Shown: positions 26,956 through 36,956, counted from the first letter of the stretch. The stretch is 64,000 nt of DNA from Sphingopyxis sp. Root154 (GCF_001427105.1 NZ_LMGI01000003.1:38617-102616), one strand, 5' to 3'. Program-made: numbers and translations. The notes: generated from the letters alone by a model not told the origin.

Positions 26956-29286
26956 ATGAGGGTTCAGCTGTTGGCGTCCGTATGCGCGGGCGCGCTTTTC
27001 GCAATCCCGGCGGGCGCTGCCGCGCAGGATGCTGCCGGAACGCCGCAGGCCGATGAGGCGCCGGGCGGCAACGACATCATCGTCACCGCGACGCGCCGCG
27101 CCGAACGCATTCAGGATGTACCGATCAGCATCTCGGCCTTTTCGCAGGAAGAGCTGACCGAAAAGGGCATCGTCGGCTATGAAGGCATCGGGCGCGAGAC
27201 GCCGGGCGTCGTGCTCAATAAGCCGACCGCCAACTTCAACAATTTCACCGCACGCGGCATCGCGACCAACGGCTATAATGCCAATCTGCAAAGCTCGGTC
27301 GCGATCTATATCGACGAACTGCCCGTATCAACGATCGGCAACACCACCGTCGTCGACCCCAATTTGTTCGACGTCGAGCGTGTCGAATTCCTGCGCGGGC
27401 CGCAGGGCACGCTCTTCGGCTCGGGCTCGCTGTCGGGCGCGATGCGCATTCTTCAGAAGACCCCCGACCTCAATGATTTCGATGTGTCGGCGCTCGTCGA
27501 TCTCGGGCTCACCGGATCGGATTCGATCCGCCAGCGCTATAACGCGATGGTCAATGTGCCGTTGGTCGAGGACAAGCTCGCGCTGCGCGTCGTCGGCTTC
27601 TACCGCGACGAGGAAGGCTATCTCGACAATGTCGGGACGGGCGTGAAGAATTCGAACACGCTGATCGATTACGGCGGCCGCGCGACCTTGCTGTGGCGCC
27701 CGACCGATCGCCTCTCGATCAAGCTGCTCGGCTCCTACGAATATAGTAATCCCAAGGATAGCTCGCTGACCAGCCCGTCGCTTGGGCGCAACAAGCGCGT
27801 CTCGGACCAGCCCGACCGCTTCACCGGTAAGCAGCTGATTGCCAACGCGACGATCGACTATGAATTCGACTTCGCGAAGCTCACCAGTTCGTCGACCTAT
27901 TCGGATTTCGACCAGCGCTTCTACGTCGATCTCGCCGGTACGTTCCAGCCCGGCTCCTTCGCCGGTGCGCCGATCGCCTTCGGTCTGGACGCCGATGGCT
28001 ATGACAAGGTCTTCGTCCAGGAAACGCGCCTCGCGTCGACGCTCGACGGGCCATTCCAGTTCGTCGTCGGCGGCTTCTATCTCGATCGCCGCCGCGACGT
28101 CGATTATTTCTACCGGTCGAACCCCGCGTTTCTCGAGTCGCGCAATATGACGGGGCTGCCCGACCAATATTATCAGAAGCAATATACCCATTCGCTCAGC
28201 AAGGAACTCGCAGGCTTTGGCGAGCTGACCTATCGCTTCTCGGACAATTTCTGGCTGACCGGCGGCTTGCGTTATGGCGAGACGTCGGCGCAGGGCTTTA
28301 CCGAGGCGGGCGGCTATCTCGCGACGGCGCCGGGCTTCTTCAATCTCAACTATCTTCAGGCGGCGCTTGCCGGTCTGAAGGGGCCCACGGGAGCGTATCT
28401 CCCGGTCAATTTCACGACGTTCACACCTTATGCCGCGGTCACCGGCTTGAAAGCGAAGGGGTCGAAACCGTCGTGGAAGGCGAGCGCGACCTTCAAGCCG
28501 AGCGAGACCCTGACCACCTATGCGACCTTCTCGACGGGTTTCCGCGCGCCGATCGTCAACGCCTTTGCCGGCCGGGCGAGCGTCGTCGATGCCAACGACA
28601 TCATCATCCCCTTCGGCGCAACCTCGGACAGTCTCGAAAGCTATGAGGTCGGTGCGAAGGGACGCTGGCTGGGCGGGCGCGTCAGCATCAACGCCGCCTT
28701 CTACCTGATCGACTGGAGCAACATTCAGGCGCAGGCGAACCGCGTGTCGGACTCGGTTCAGTTCGCGACCAACATCGGCGCGGCGCGCAGCAAGGGGTTC
28801 GAGTTCGAGGTCAATGTGGTTCCGGCGACGGGGGTCTCGATCGGCTTCAACGGCGCCTACAACGACTCCAAGATCACCAAGCTGTCGCCCGCCGAGGCGG
28901 CGATTTCGGGCGCGGTGCTCGGGCACCGCCTGTCGGCGCCGCGGATCCAGGGGTCGGCCTATATGTCGTATAATTTCAAGCTCGCTACCGACGTCGACGC
29001 GATGCTGGCGGTGAACGCGCAGCATATCGGCGCGTATAACAGCAGCTTTCCGAACACCCCGGGCGCGCCGAACGTCCCGCTGGCGACGTTCGGAAAGACC
29101 GACGCCTACAGCAACGTCAACCTCAGCTTTGGTTTGAAGAAGGGCGATATCTCGGCGCAGCTCTATGTCGAAAATCTCTTCGACGATCATTCGATCACCT
29201 ACATCCACCCCGAGGCCTTTCTGAACAGCCGCTTCGGGACGATGCGTCCGCGCACCTTCGGTATTCGCCTCGGCTACGGGCTCTAA
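26956..29286 (+). CDS. TonB-dependent receptor
   Basis: 776 residues from ATG 26956, which has GGGAGAGG upstream; an in-frame ATG earlier (26869) would sit within the palindrome. The signal peptide is followed by plug start DIIVTATRRAERIQDVPISI, plug hallmark RVEFLRGPQGTLFGSGSLSGAMRI and a barrel ending RLGYGL. It opens a catabolic cluster with an MFS carrier, esterase and acyl-CoA ligase, and likely imports a hydrophobic or bulky ester through the outer membrane. Expression is probably controlled through the palindrome at 26859. Confidence 0.9.
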   Translation: MRVQLLASVCAGALFAIPAGAAAQDAAGTPQADEAPGGNDIIVTATRRAERIQDVPISISAFSQEELTEKGIVGYEGIGRETPGVVLNKPTANFNNFTARGIATNGYNANLQSSVAIYIDELPVSTIGNTTVVDPNLFDVERVEFLRGPQGTLFGSGSLSGAMRILQKTPDLNDFDVSALVDLGLTGSDSIRQRYNAMVNVPLVEDKLALRVVGFYRDEEGYLDNVGTGVKNSNTLIDYGGRATLLWRPTDRLSIKLLGSYEYSNPKDSSLTSPSLGRNKRVSDQPDRFTGKQLIANATIDYEFDFAKLTSSSTYSDFDQRFYVDLAGTFQPGSFAGAPIAFGLDADGYDKVFVQETRLASTLDGPFQFVVGGFYLDRRRDVDYFYRSNPAFLESRNMTGLPDQYYQKQYTHSLSKELAGFGELTYRFSDNFWLTGGLRYGETSAQGFTEAGGYLATAPGFFNLNYLQAALAGLKGPTGAYLPVNFTTFTPYAAVTGLKAKGSKPSWKASATFKPSETLTTYATFSTGFRAPIVNAFAGRASVVDANDIIIPFGATSDSLESYEVGAKGRWLGGRVSINAAFYLIDWSNIQAQANRVSDSVQFATNIGAARSKGFEFEVNVVPATGVSIGFNGAYNDSKITKLSPAEAAISGAVLGHRLSAPRIQGSAYMSYNFKLATDVDAMLAVNAQHIGAYNSSFPNTPGAPNVPLATFGKTDAYSNVNLSFGLKKGDISAQLYVENLFDDHSITYIHPEAFLNSRFGTMRPRTFGIRLGYGL

Positions 29287-29290
29287 GTCG

Positions 29291-30607
29291 ATGGCGAATG
29301 CAGAAGCCTCCCTCTCCCCGGCCGCAGCGTCCACGCGGCCGGGGGGTAACCCCACCTTCGTGCTCGGGATGCTCTGCTTCGTCTATGTGCTGAACTTCCT
29401 CGACCGGCAGTTGCTCTCGATCCTCGCCAAGCCGATTCAGGATGCGTTGCAGATCAGCGACGGCCAGCTCGGGCTGATCAGCGGGCTCTATTTCGCGATG
29501 TTCTATTGCTTCATTGCGATCCCCGTCGGCTGGTTCGCCGACCGCACCAGCCGCGTCGGCGTCCTGTCGGCGGCCTGCGCGATCTGGAGCGGCGCGACCG
29601 TCGCGTGCGGCATGGCTGCTAATTACACGCAGTTGGTCGTTGCGCGCATGGTCGTCGGCTTTGGGGAGGCGGGGGGCGTGCCGCCCTCCTATGCGATCAT
29701 CACCGATACCTATCCGCCGGGCAAGCGCGCTGCGGCGCTCGGCATCTTCAACCTCGGCCCGGCGATCGGTGCGGCTGCGGGGGTGGCGTTCGGCGCAGCG
29801 ATCGCCGAGCGTTTCGGCTGGCGCATTCCCTTCATCGCAGTGGGCGCGATCGGGATCGTCACAGCGCTGGTGGTCTGGTTGACGGTGCGCGAGCCCAAGC
29901 GCGGCGCGACCGATGTCGCGGCTCCGCCCGTAAGCGCCGACGCAAAGGCGGCCTTTTGGCCAACGGTCCGCATGTTCCTCTCACATCCGATCCTGATGCT
30001 CGCGGCGCTGGGCAGCGGTGCGACGCAGTTCGTTACCTATGGCCTCGGCAATTTCGCGGTTCTGTTTCTGATGCGCGAAAAGGGCATGGAACTGGGTGAC
30101 GTCGCGATCTGGTATGCGCTGGTGCTGCTGATCGGCATGGGCGGCGGGATGATCGTCTCGGGCCGCGTGATCGACCGGATGGTCCGCAAATCGCGCGCCG
30201 GCTATGCGATTGCGCCTGCGTTGTCACTGGTGGTGGCGATGCCCTTTTACGTCGCATTCGTCTGGGCGCCAGGCTGGCCGCTCGCGCTGGCGCTGCTCAC
30301 CGTCGTGATGATCTTCAACTATTTCTACCTCTCGGCCTCGGTCGCGCTGGTCCAGGAAGAAGTGAAGCCGAACCAGCGCGTGCTCGCGGGCGCCTTGCTG
30401 CTGCTCATCATGAACTTCATCGGATTGGGGCTGGGGCCGACATGGGTCGGCTTCGCCAGCGACTGGTTCAAGGCGCAGGGCGACCTCCACGGGCTGCAAA
30501 CGGCGCTCTACACGCTGACGCCCTTTTATCTGATCGCGATCGGTCTCTTCCTCTGGCTCGCGCGGCGGCTGCGCCGAGAGGACGGCCCGCAGGAGTTAGC
30601 GGCATGA
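29291..30607 (+). CDS. MFS transporter (spinster-like, catabolic)
   Basis: 438 residues with twelve predicted helices. MFS loop motifs are seen as GWFADRTSRVGVL (loop 2-3) and RMVVGFGEAGGVPPSYAIITDTYPPGKRAAALG (helices 4-5). It begins 4 nt after the receptor stop and its end overlaps the esterase ATG (ATGA at 30604). It probably carries the imported substrate or a product of it across the inner membrane. Confidence 0.9.
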   Translation: MANAEASLSPAAASTRPGGNPTFVLGMLCFVYVLNFLDRQLLSILAKPIQDALQISDGQLGLISGLYFAMFYCFIAIPVGWFADRTSRVGVLSAACAIWSGATVACGMAANYTQLVVARMVVGFGEAGGVPPSYAIITDTYPPGKRAAALGIFNLGPAIGAAAGVAFGAAIAERFGWRIPFIAVGAIGIVTALVVWLTVREPKRGATDVAAPPVSADAKAAFWPTVRMFLSHPILMLAALGSGATQFVTYGLGNFAVLFLMREKGMELGDVAIWYALVLLIGMGGGMIVSGRVIDRMVRKSRAGYAIAPALSLVVAMPFYVAFVWAPGWPLALALLTVVMIFNYFYLSASVALVQEEVKPNQRVLAGALLLLIMNFIGLGLGPTWVGFASDWFKAQGDLHGLQTALYTLTPFYLIAIGLFLWLARRLRREDGPQELAA

Positions 30608-32232
30608 AGAAATTGAGCACTGCATTATCGGCGGCCGGGCTTCTGATGGCGGCACCCGCCATCGCCGCGAGCCCGGTGGTCGAAGCGCCCGCCGGCACGC
30701 TCGAGGGCAAGAGCGTCGGCAAGGTCCGCGAGTTCAAGGGCATTCCCTTTGCACAGCCGCCCGTCAGGCCACTGCGCTGGAAAGCGCCGCAGCCGCTGCC
30801 CACATGGCAAGGTGTCCGCAAGGCGCAGAGCTTCGGCGCCGCCTGCATCCAGCCGCGCCCGACCGCGGTGCACATCTATGCCAATCCGCCCGCGAAGATT
30901 TCGGAGGATTGCCTGACGCTCAACATATGGGCGCCCGAAAACATGAAAGATGCGCCGGTGATCGTTTGGATCCACGGCGGCGCGCTCGCCACCGGCTACA
31001 GCCACGAAGGCATGTACGACGGCGCCAAGCTCGCGGCGCGGGGGGCGATCGTCGTGTCGATCAACTACCGCCTCGGTGTCCTCGGCTATATGGCGCATCC
31101 GGGCCTCAGCGCGGAATCGCCTGATGGCGTGTCGGGCAACTATGGTCTGCTCGACCAGATTGCGGCACTCGAATGGGTGCAGGCGAATATCCGCGCGTTC
31201 GGCGGTGACGCGAACAACATCACGATCGCGGGCGAGTCCGCGGGCGCTCTTAGCGTGATGTATCTGATGGCTTCGCCAAGGGCGCGCGGCCTGTTCCACA
31301 AGGCGATCGCGCAGAGCGCCTATATGATCTCGACACCGTCGCTCAAGGAAGTGCGCCACGGCGAACCTGCCGCCGAAGCAACGGGCGAGAGGGTCGCCGC
31401 CACGCTTGGCGCCGCCGATATCGCGGCGCTGCGCCGGATCGACCCGGTCGCGCTGACCGAAGGCGCAGCGAAGGCGGGTTACTTCCCGTGGGGCACCGTC
31501 GACGGAAAGATCCTGCCCGGCCAGCTCGTGGACATCTTCGACCGCGGCGAGCAGGCGCCGGTGCCGATGATCGCGGGCTTCAACATCGGTGAGATCCGTT
31601 CGCTGCGCATTCTCGCGCCGCCGGTGCCCGCCAATGCCGCTGCGTATGAGGCCGCGATCCGCGAACGATACGGCGACCTCGCCGACGCGTGGCTCAAACT
31701 CTATCCCGCAAAGGATCTCGCCGAAACGATCCTCGCGACGCCGCGCGATGCGCTTTACGGCTGGACGTCCGAACGGCTCGCGATCAAGCAGACCGCGCTC
31801 GGTCAGCCGAGCTATCTTTACCTCTTCGACCATGGCTATCCCGCCGCGAGCGAATATGGCCTGCATGGCTTCCACGCCGCCGAAATCCCGTTCGTATTCG
31901 GCACCGCCGGCGACACTCCGCCCTATTGGCCCAAAATCCCCGATACCGTCGCCGAGCGCAAATTCGCCAGCGCGATGGGCGATTATTGGGTCTCCTTCGC
32001 CAAGACGGGGAAGCCTGAGGCGGCGGGGCAGGCGGCTTGGCGCCCTTATGGCAAGGACGCCGCGTTCATGGCCTTCGCCGATGTGCCGCGTCCCGGCGCG
32101 CGGCTGATGCCCGGCATGTATGCGCTGCACGAAGCCGCGGTTTGCCGCCGCCGCGCCGCGGGCAATCAGCCGTGGAACTGGAATACGGGGATCGTCTCGC
32201 CCGTCCTCGCGAAGGACGCGAACTGTCCATGA
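30604..32232 (+). CDS. Type-B carboxylesterase, secreted
   Basis: 542 residues with a signal peptide (MKKLSTALSAAGLLMAAPAIA). The oxyanion loop is WIHGGAL (about 122-128) and the nucleophile S212 lies in GESAGAL. A likely catalytic His is in GFHAAEIPFVFG; the acidic residue is probably the Glu in the loop before it. The motif EDCLTLNIW is the type-B signature. It should hydrolyse carboxylic esters in the periplasm, releasing an acid that the downstream ligase can activate. Coupled by 4-nt overlaps to both neighbours. Confidence 0.9.
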   Translation: MKKLSTALSAAGLLMAAPAIAASPVVEAPAGTLEGKSVGKVREFKGIPFAQPPVRPLRWKAPQPLPTWQGVRKAQSFGAACIQPRPTAVHIYANPPAKISEDCLTLNIWAPENMKDAPVIVWIHGGALATGYSHEGMYDGAKLAARGAIVVSINYRLGVLGYMAHPGLSAESPDGVSGNYGLLDQIAALEWVQANIRAFGGDANNITIAGESAGALSVMYLMASPRARGLFHKAIAQSAYMISTPSLKEVRHGEPAAEATGERVAATLGAADIAALRRIDPVALTEGAAKAGYFPWGTVDGKILPGQLVDIFDRGEQAPVPMIAGFNIGEIRSLRILAPPVPANAAAYEAAIRERYGDLADAWLKLYPAKDLAETILATPRDALYGWTSERLAIKQTALGQPSYLYLFDHGYPAASEYGLHGFHAAEIPFVFGTAGDTPPYWPKIPDTVAERKFASAMGDYWVSFAKTGKPEAAGQAAWRPYGKDAAFMAFADVPRPGARLMPGMYALHEAAVCRRRAAGNQPWNWNTGIVSPVLAKDANCP

Positions 32233-33815
32233 TCCACGGTATGATGCAGGATTACCCGCTGACCCTCGACAAATTCCTCGATCACGCCGCGCGCTGGCAC
32301 GGCGAGGCCGAGGTCGTCACCGCACGCGAGGACGGGAGCGTCGCCCGCGTCGGCTATGCGATGCTGCGCGACCGCAGTCTTGCCATCTCGTCGCTGCTTG
32401 CCGGCTTCGGGGTAGGCGAGGGCGATCGCGTCGCGACGCTCGCCTGGAACAGCCAGGCGCATGTCGAGGCCTGGTATGCAACGATGGGGATCGGCGCCGT
32501 CTGCCACACGCTCAATCCGCGCCTCACCGCGCCGCAACTCGCGGCGATGGCGGTGCAATCGGGCGCGAAGCTGCTGATCGCCAGCGCCGACCTGTTGCCG
32601 CTTGCGCGGTCGATCGTCGAGCGTGCTCCCGCGATCGCGCAGGTGCTGGTGATCGACGGACCCGCCGTCGGTTGGCCCGCCGCCGCGCCGCTGCTCCACG
32701 AGCTCGAGGCGCTGATTGCCGATGCACCGGGCGGGGCAGCATGGGGCGGTTTTGACGAATGTTCGCCTGCCGGCCTTTGCTTCACCTCGGGAACGACGGG
32801 TGCGCCAAAGGGCGTAACCTACACGCACCGCGCAAGTTTTCTGCACACGCTGCGTGCGTTGCAGGCCGACGTGATGGCCTTCACGCATCGCGATGCCGTG
32901 CTCGCCGTCGTGCCGATGTTCCACGCCAATGCCTGGGGCCTGCCCTTCGCGTTGCCCGCGGTCGGCGGCAAGCTCGTGCTTCCCGGCCGGCAGGCCGACG
33001 GCGCGAGCCTCGCGCGGCTGATCTCGACCGAGGACGTGACGGTCGGCGTCGGTGTTCCCACGGTATGGCTCGGCGTTGTCGAACATATCGAGGCGACGGG
33101 CGGTGACCTGCCCTCGCTCAAACGCGTCATCGTCGGCGGCGCGCCGATGGCGCCCGCGCTGATGGAGCGCATCGAGCGATGCCTTTGCGTCACTGTCCAG
33201 ACGAGCTGGGGCATGACCGAATTGTCGCCGCTCGGTACGATTGCGCCGCCGGATGACCCGCTGCGCACCGCATCGGTGTCTGGACGTCCGGCGATCGGCG
33301 TCGACCTGCTGCTCACCGACGCGGCCGGCATCGCCCTGCCGGAACAGCGCGGGGCCGAGGGGCATTTGTGTGTTCGCGGGGCGGCGGTGGTCGAACGCTA
33401 TCTCGGGCAAGCGGAGTCCGCGACCGACGCCGACGGCTGGTTCGCGACCGGCGACCTCGCGCGGATCGATGCGCGCGGGAACCTGTCGATCACGGGCCGG
33501 GCCAAGGATCTGATCAAGTCGGGGGGCGAGTGGATCAACCCCGCCGAGATCGAGGCGGTCGTCGGCGCGCTGCCGCAGGTGTCGCTCGCCGCGGTGATCG
33601 GCCGCGAGGATCCCAAATGGGGTGAGCGGCCGGTGCTGCTCGTCGAACTCGGCTCGGGCGTCGACATCAGCGACGCCGACCTGCTCGCGCCGCTTGCGGG
33701 CCGGGTGGCGCCCTGGTGGATTCCCGATGCCGTCGTACGCCTTTCCGCCATGCCGCTGGCGCCGACCGGAAAAATCGATAAGATTCGCTTGCGGAACGAC
33801 CATGGCGCGGGTTGA
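32229..33815 (+). CDS. AMP-dependent acyl-CoA ligase (fatty-acyl/aryl-CoA synthetase)
   Basis: 528 residues from ATG 32229 (overlaps the esterase stop). It carries the ANL motifs: phosphate loop FTSGTTGAPKGV, A5 QTSWGMTELSP, A7 GWFATGDLARID, A8 GNLSITGRAKDLIKSGGEWINPAEIE and C-terminal lysine in APTGKIDK. It forms an acyl-AMP and then the CoA thioester in the cytoplasm. The AMP-binding residues resemble medium- and long-chain acyl-CoA ligases of the AlkK type. Context suggests the acid released by the esterase is the substrate. Confidence 0.9.
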   Translation: MIHGMMQDYPLTLDKFLDHAARWHGEAEVVTAREDGSVARVGYAMLRDRSLAISSLLAGFGVGEGDRVATLAWNSQAHVEAWYATMGIGAVCHTLNPRLTAPQLAAMAVQSGAKLLIASADLLPLARSIVERAPAIAQVLVIDGPAVGWPAAAPLLHELEALIADAPGGAAWGGFDECSPAGLCFTSGTTGAPKGVTYTHRASFLHTLRALQADVMAFTHRDAVLAVVPMFHANAWGLPFALPAVGGKLVLPGRQADGASLARLISTEDVTVGVGVPTVWLGVVEHIEATGGDLPSLKRVIVGGAPMAPALMERIERCLCVTVQTSWGMTELSPLGTIAPPDDPLRTASVSGRPAIGVDLLLTDAAGIALPEQRGAEGHLCVRGAAVVERYLGQAESATDADGWFATGDLARIDARGNLSITGRAKDLIKSGGEWINPAEIEAVVGALPQVSLAAVIGREDPKWGERPVLLVELGSGVDISDADLLAPLAGRVAPWWIPDAVVRLSAMPLAPTGKIDKIRLRNDHGAG

Positions 33816-34551
33816 TCGGCATGGGGACGTTGCGGCAGGGGCGGCAACGAAACAGGAACTGAGAGTCGGACGAGTGACAGAAGAGGCGAAAACGCGTCGG
33901 CGATCGACCAAGGCCGAACAGCGCGCCGAGACGATGGAGCAGATCCTCGACGAGGCCGAACTGCTGTTTTCGCGGCACGGCCTGCACGGCGTGACGCTGA
34001 AGGATGTCGCAAAGCGCGTCGGCGTCCACCACACGCTGCTCAACTATTATTTCGAGGACAAGAAAAAGCTGTTCGACGCCGTCTTCGCGCGGCGCGCGGT
34101 GGTGACGAGTACCAAGCGGATGCAGGCGCTCGACGAATATGATCGCGCAAGCGGCGGCAAGCCGACGATCGAGGGCGCGCTGCACGCCTTCCTCGACACC
34201 GACCTCGATCTGTATATCCACGGCGGTGAGGGGTGGAAGAATTACGGCGCGCTCGGTGCGCAGGTCGCCAACACCCCCGAATGGGGCGCCGAGCTGATGG
34301 ACAGCCATTTCGACCCTGTCGTGCTCCGCCTGATCGAGCTTCTGAAAAAGGCGATGCCCGATTGCGCCGAAGAGGACATCTTCTGGGGCTATCATTTCGT
34401 CACCGGCGCGCTGATGGTCACGCTCGCGCGCACCGGGCGCATCGACAAGCTGTCGGGCGGCGTCTGCAAGTCCGAAGATTTTGAAGCCATCAAGGCGCGT
34501 ATGGCGTCGTTCATGGCGGCGGGCTTCCGGCAAATCTGCAAAAAGGCTTAG
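33802..34551 (+). CDS. TetR-family transcriptional regulator
   Basis: Up to 249 residues. The HTH region is MEQILDEAELLFSRHGLHGVTLKDVAKRVGVHHTLLNYYFEDKKKLFDAVF. ATG 33802 overlaps the ligase by 14 nt and lacks a good ribosome site; GTG 33874 would give a more usual 225-residue protein and may be the true start. It probably represses the cluster by binding the palindromes at 26859 and 34602, which share GAGAGTGAA. The inducer is likely an acyl-CoA or the substrate; this is not shown by the sequence. Confidence 0.85.
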   Translation: MARVDRHGDVAAGAATKQELRVGRVTEEAKTRRRSTKAEQRAETMEQILDEAELLFSRHGLHGVTLKDVAKRVGVHHTLLNYYFEDKKKLFDAVFARRAVVTSTKRMQALDEYDRASGGKPTIEGALHAFLDTDLDLYIHGGEGWKNYGALGAQVANTPEWGAELMDSHFDPVVLRLIELLKKAMPDCAEEDIFWGYHFVTGALMVTLARTGRIDKLSGGVCKSEDFEAIKARMASFMAAGFRQICKKA

Positions 34552-34601
34552 TCGGACGGACCGGATCATCCGTGCACCTTTCGCTTGCTCAATATATTAA
34601 C

Positions 34602-34615
34602 TCACTAGAGAGTGA
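34602..34615. promoter_or_regulatory. Operator-like palindrome before the SDR gene
   Basis: Perfect arms TCACT (34602-34606) and AGTGA (34611-34615) around AGAG. A TATATT box (34593-34598) lies directly upstream, so the site would cover the transcription start. Its right side GAGAGTGAA matches the palindrome at 26859-26880. Confidence 0.55.
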
Positions 34616-34628
34616 AATGGAGATCGAT

Positions 34629-35537
34629 ATGGGACATGAAACTTTGCCGCTGCGGGGCCGCGTAGCGATCGTCACCGGCGCCGGCGGCGGATTGGGCCGC
34701 GCCCATGCGCTCTACCTCGCAAAACAGGGCGCCCGCGTCGTGGTGAACGACCTCGCGCTGCCTGCTGCCGAGCAGGTTGCATCGGAGATTGTTGCGAATG
34801 GCGGCGAGGCGCTGGCGATCGCGGCTTCGGTGACCGCAGAGACCGCAGTCGATGCGATGGTCCGCGATACGATCGATGCGTGGGGCCGCATCGACATCCT
34901 CATCAACAACGCGGGCATCCTGCGCGACAAGAGCTTCGCCAAGATGAGCATCGACGATTTCCGTCTGGTCGTCGACGTCCACCTGATGGGCGCCGCAATC
35001 TGTTGCAAGGCGGTGTGGGACGTGATGCGCGCGCAGCAATATGGGCGCATCGTGATGACCACCTCGTCATCGGGCCTGTGGGGCAATTTCGGGCAGGCCA
35101 ATTATGGCGCCGCCAAGATGGCGCTCGTCGGCCTGATGCAGACGCTGGCGATCGAGGGCGAGAAATACGGTATCCGCGTCAACAGCCTTGCGCCGACTGC
35201 CGCGACGCAAATGACGCACGGTGTGCTCGCCGACGCCAGCCTCGAGCTGCTCGACCCTGCGCTCGTCAGCCCCGGCTTACTGGCGCTGGTCGGCGAGAAT
35301 GCGCCGACGCGTGCAATCCTTTGCGCCGGAGCGGGACATTTCGCCACGGCCGATGTGACCTTGTCGGAAGGACACTACGTCGGCGCGGTGGCGGATGCGG
35401 GCGAGCAGCTCGTCGCACGCTGGTCCGATGTGTCTGGCCGTGCCGACGCGATCGTTCCGGCTTATGGTTTCACGCAGGCCGAACGCGAACTGGCAAGCGC
35501 GGGATCGAGCCTGCCCGCATTGGCGGTCGCCCGGTAA
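34629..35537 (+). CDS. SDR family oxidoreductase (3-hydroxyacyl-CoA dehydrogenase-like)
   Basis: 302 residues from ATG 34629 (GGAG seven bases upstream); ATG 34617 is an alternative. The Rossmann motif is TGAGGGLG, the active site has NNAG, a Ser in TTSSSG and Y-x-x-x-K in YGAAK. Length and layout match the dehydrogenase domain of the peroxisomal multifunctional enzyme (HSD17B4-like), which oxidises 3-hydroxyacyl-CoA with NAD. In this cluster it probably acts on the CoA ester made by the ligase. It has its own promoter and operator. Confidence 0.85.
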   Translation: MGHETLPLRGRVAIVTGAGGGLGRAHALYLAKQGARVVVNDLALPAAEQVASEIVANGGEALAIAASVTAETAVDAMVRDTIDAWGRIDILINNAGILRDKSFAKMSIDDFRLVVDVHLMGAAICCKAVWDVMRAQQYGRIVMTTSSSGLWGNFGQANYGAAKMALVGLMQTLAIEGEKYGIRVNSLAPTAATQMTHGVLADASLELLDPALVSPGLLALVGENAPTRAILCAGAGHFATADVTLSEGHYVGAVADAGEQLVARWSDVSGRADAIVPAYGFTQAERELASAGSSLPALAVAR

Positions 35538-35555
35538 AGGGCCGAGCGTCGCGGT

Positions 35556-36956
35556 TCAGCGGCGCTCGACCAGCCCGCCGCCCAGCGCGACATAGAGCGT
35601 CACGAGATTGTCGACCTGCGCTCGCCGCAGCTCGATCAGCGCCTGTTCGGCGGCGAACAGATTGCGTTCGGCGTCGAGCACTTCGAGATAGGTCGAAACG
35701 CCTTCGCGATACCGCTTGCGCGCGAGGTCGGCGATCTGCCGCGTCGCGAGCGTGCCGCGTTCCTGCGCCTCGACCTGTTCGGCGAGGTAGCGGCGTCCCG
35801 CAAGCGCGTCGGCGACTTCGCGGAAGGCGCCCTGCACGGTGCGTTCATAGGTCGCGACGGCGATATTCTCGCGCGCCTCGGCGACGGTCAGATTGCCCTT
35901 GTTCCGCCCGAAATCGAAGATCGGCAGGCTGATCGACGGGCCGAAGCTCCAGCCGAAACCATCGTTGCTGAACAGATTGTCGAGCGAACCCGAGGCGAAT
36001 CCAAGGTTGCCGGTGAGTGAGATCGACGGGAAGAAGGCGGCGCGGGCAGCGCCGACATTGGCGCGCGCGGCGCGCAGCCGCTCTTCGGCGGCGACGACGT
36101 CGGGCCGCGCGACGAGCAGGTCCGACGGCAGCCCCGCGGTCAGCGTTGGCGACTGACCCTGCTGGACGAGCGGCAGCGGCGCGGGCAGGGGACCGGTCAC
36201 CGGTCCGCCGGTCAGCACGGCGAGGAAATTGTCGGCCTGCGCCTTGCCTAGCTTCAGGCTCGCAAGCTGCGTCTCGGCCTGCGTCAGCAGCGTTTCGGAC
36301 TGGCGATAGTCGAGCGCCGAGGTGACCCCTGCGTCGAGGCGGCGCTTGGCGATCCGCAGCCCTTCCTTGCGGCTCGTTACCGTGGCTTCGGCGAGCGTGA
36401 TCTGTTCGTCGGCGCCGCGCGACGCGAAATAGGACGAGGCAACGTCGCGGACCAGCGCAAGCCGGAACGCACGCTCGGCCGCCTCGGTCGCGAGATACTG
36501 GCTGCGCGCGGCTTCGGACAGATTCTTGACGCGCCCCCAGAAATCGAGCTCGAACGAGGTCACGCCGACGCCGACCGAATAGCGGTTGGTCGTGGCGGTA
36601 CCGGGGCCCGTCAGCGACGGGCCGCGCGTGCGTGCCGCGTCTGCGCTCGCACCGACGGTCGGCAGGCGGTCGGCGTCCTGAATACGGTACAGCCCGCGGG
36701 CTTCCTCGATCTGCGCGACCGCGACGGCGAGGTCGCGGTTGCGTTCGATCGCCTGCGCGATCAGCACTTCAAGCTGCGGATCGGCAAAGAAGTCCCGCCA
36801 GGTGACCTCGGTCGCCCGCTGCCCGAGCGTCACGTCGCCCGCGAATTCGGCCGGGTAGGCGGGTGCGGTGGGCAGCGCCGGGCGCTCGTGTCTGGGCGCC
36901 ATGTTGACGCATCCGGCGAGCGTCGTCGCTGCGAGCAGCGCAATCAGGTTACGCAT
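35556..36956 (-). CDS. RND efflux outer-membrane channel lipoprotein (NodT/OprM family)
   Basis: 466 residues from ATG 36956, which has GAGGAA seven bases upstream. A lipobox LAGC (Cys15) marks it as a lipoprotein. Two repeated OEP domains carry the coiled-coil segments (ARGLYRIQDADRLPTVGASADA and QQGQSPTLTAGLPSDLLVARPDVVAAEERLRAARANVG). It forms the TolC-like outer-membrane duct of the pump encoded directly upstream. Its start overlaps the end of the pump gene, so translation is coupled. Confidence 0.92.
   Translation of the reverse strand: MRNLIALLAATTLAGCVNMAPRHERPALPTAPAYPAEFAGDVTLGQRATEVTWRDFFADPQLEVLIAQAIERNRDLAVAVAQIEEARGLYRIQDADRLPTVGASADAARTRGPSLTGPGTATTNRYSVGVGVTSFELDFWGRVKNLSEAARSQYLATEAAERAFRLALVRDVASSYFASRGADEQITLAEATVTSRKEGLRIAKRRLDAGVTSALDYRQSETLLTQAETQLASLKLGKAQADNFLAVLTGGPVTGPLPAPLPLVQQGQSPTLTAGLPSDLLVARPDVVAAEERLRAARANVGAARAAFFPSISLTGNLGFASGSLDNLFSNDGFGWSFGPSISLPIFDFGRNKGNLTVAEARENIAVATYERTVQGAFREVADALAGRRYLAEQVEAQERGTLATRQIADLARKRYREGVSTYLEVLDAERNLFAAEQALIELRRAQVDNLVTLYVALGGGLVERR

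Noticed and set aside
27328..29355. Minus-strand frame opposite the receptor at 26956
   Set aside because: Shadow frame; no ribosome site or recognisable fold.
32166..34043. Minus-strand frame opposite the acyl-CoA ligase and TetR
   Set aside because: Both plus-strand genes carry complete motif sets, so this is a shadow.
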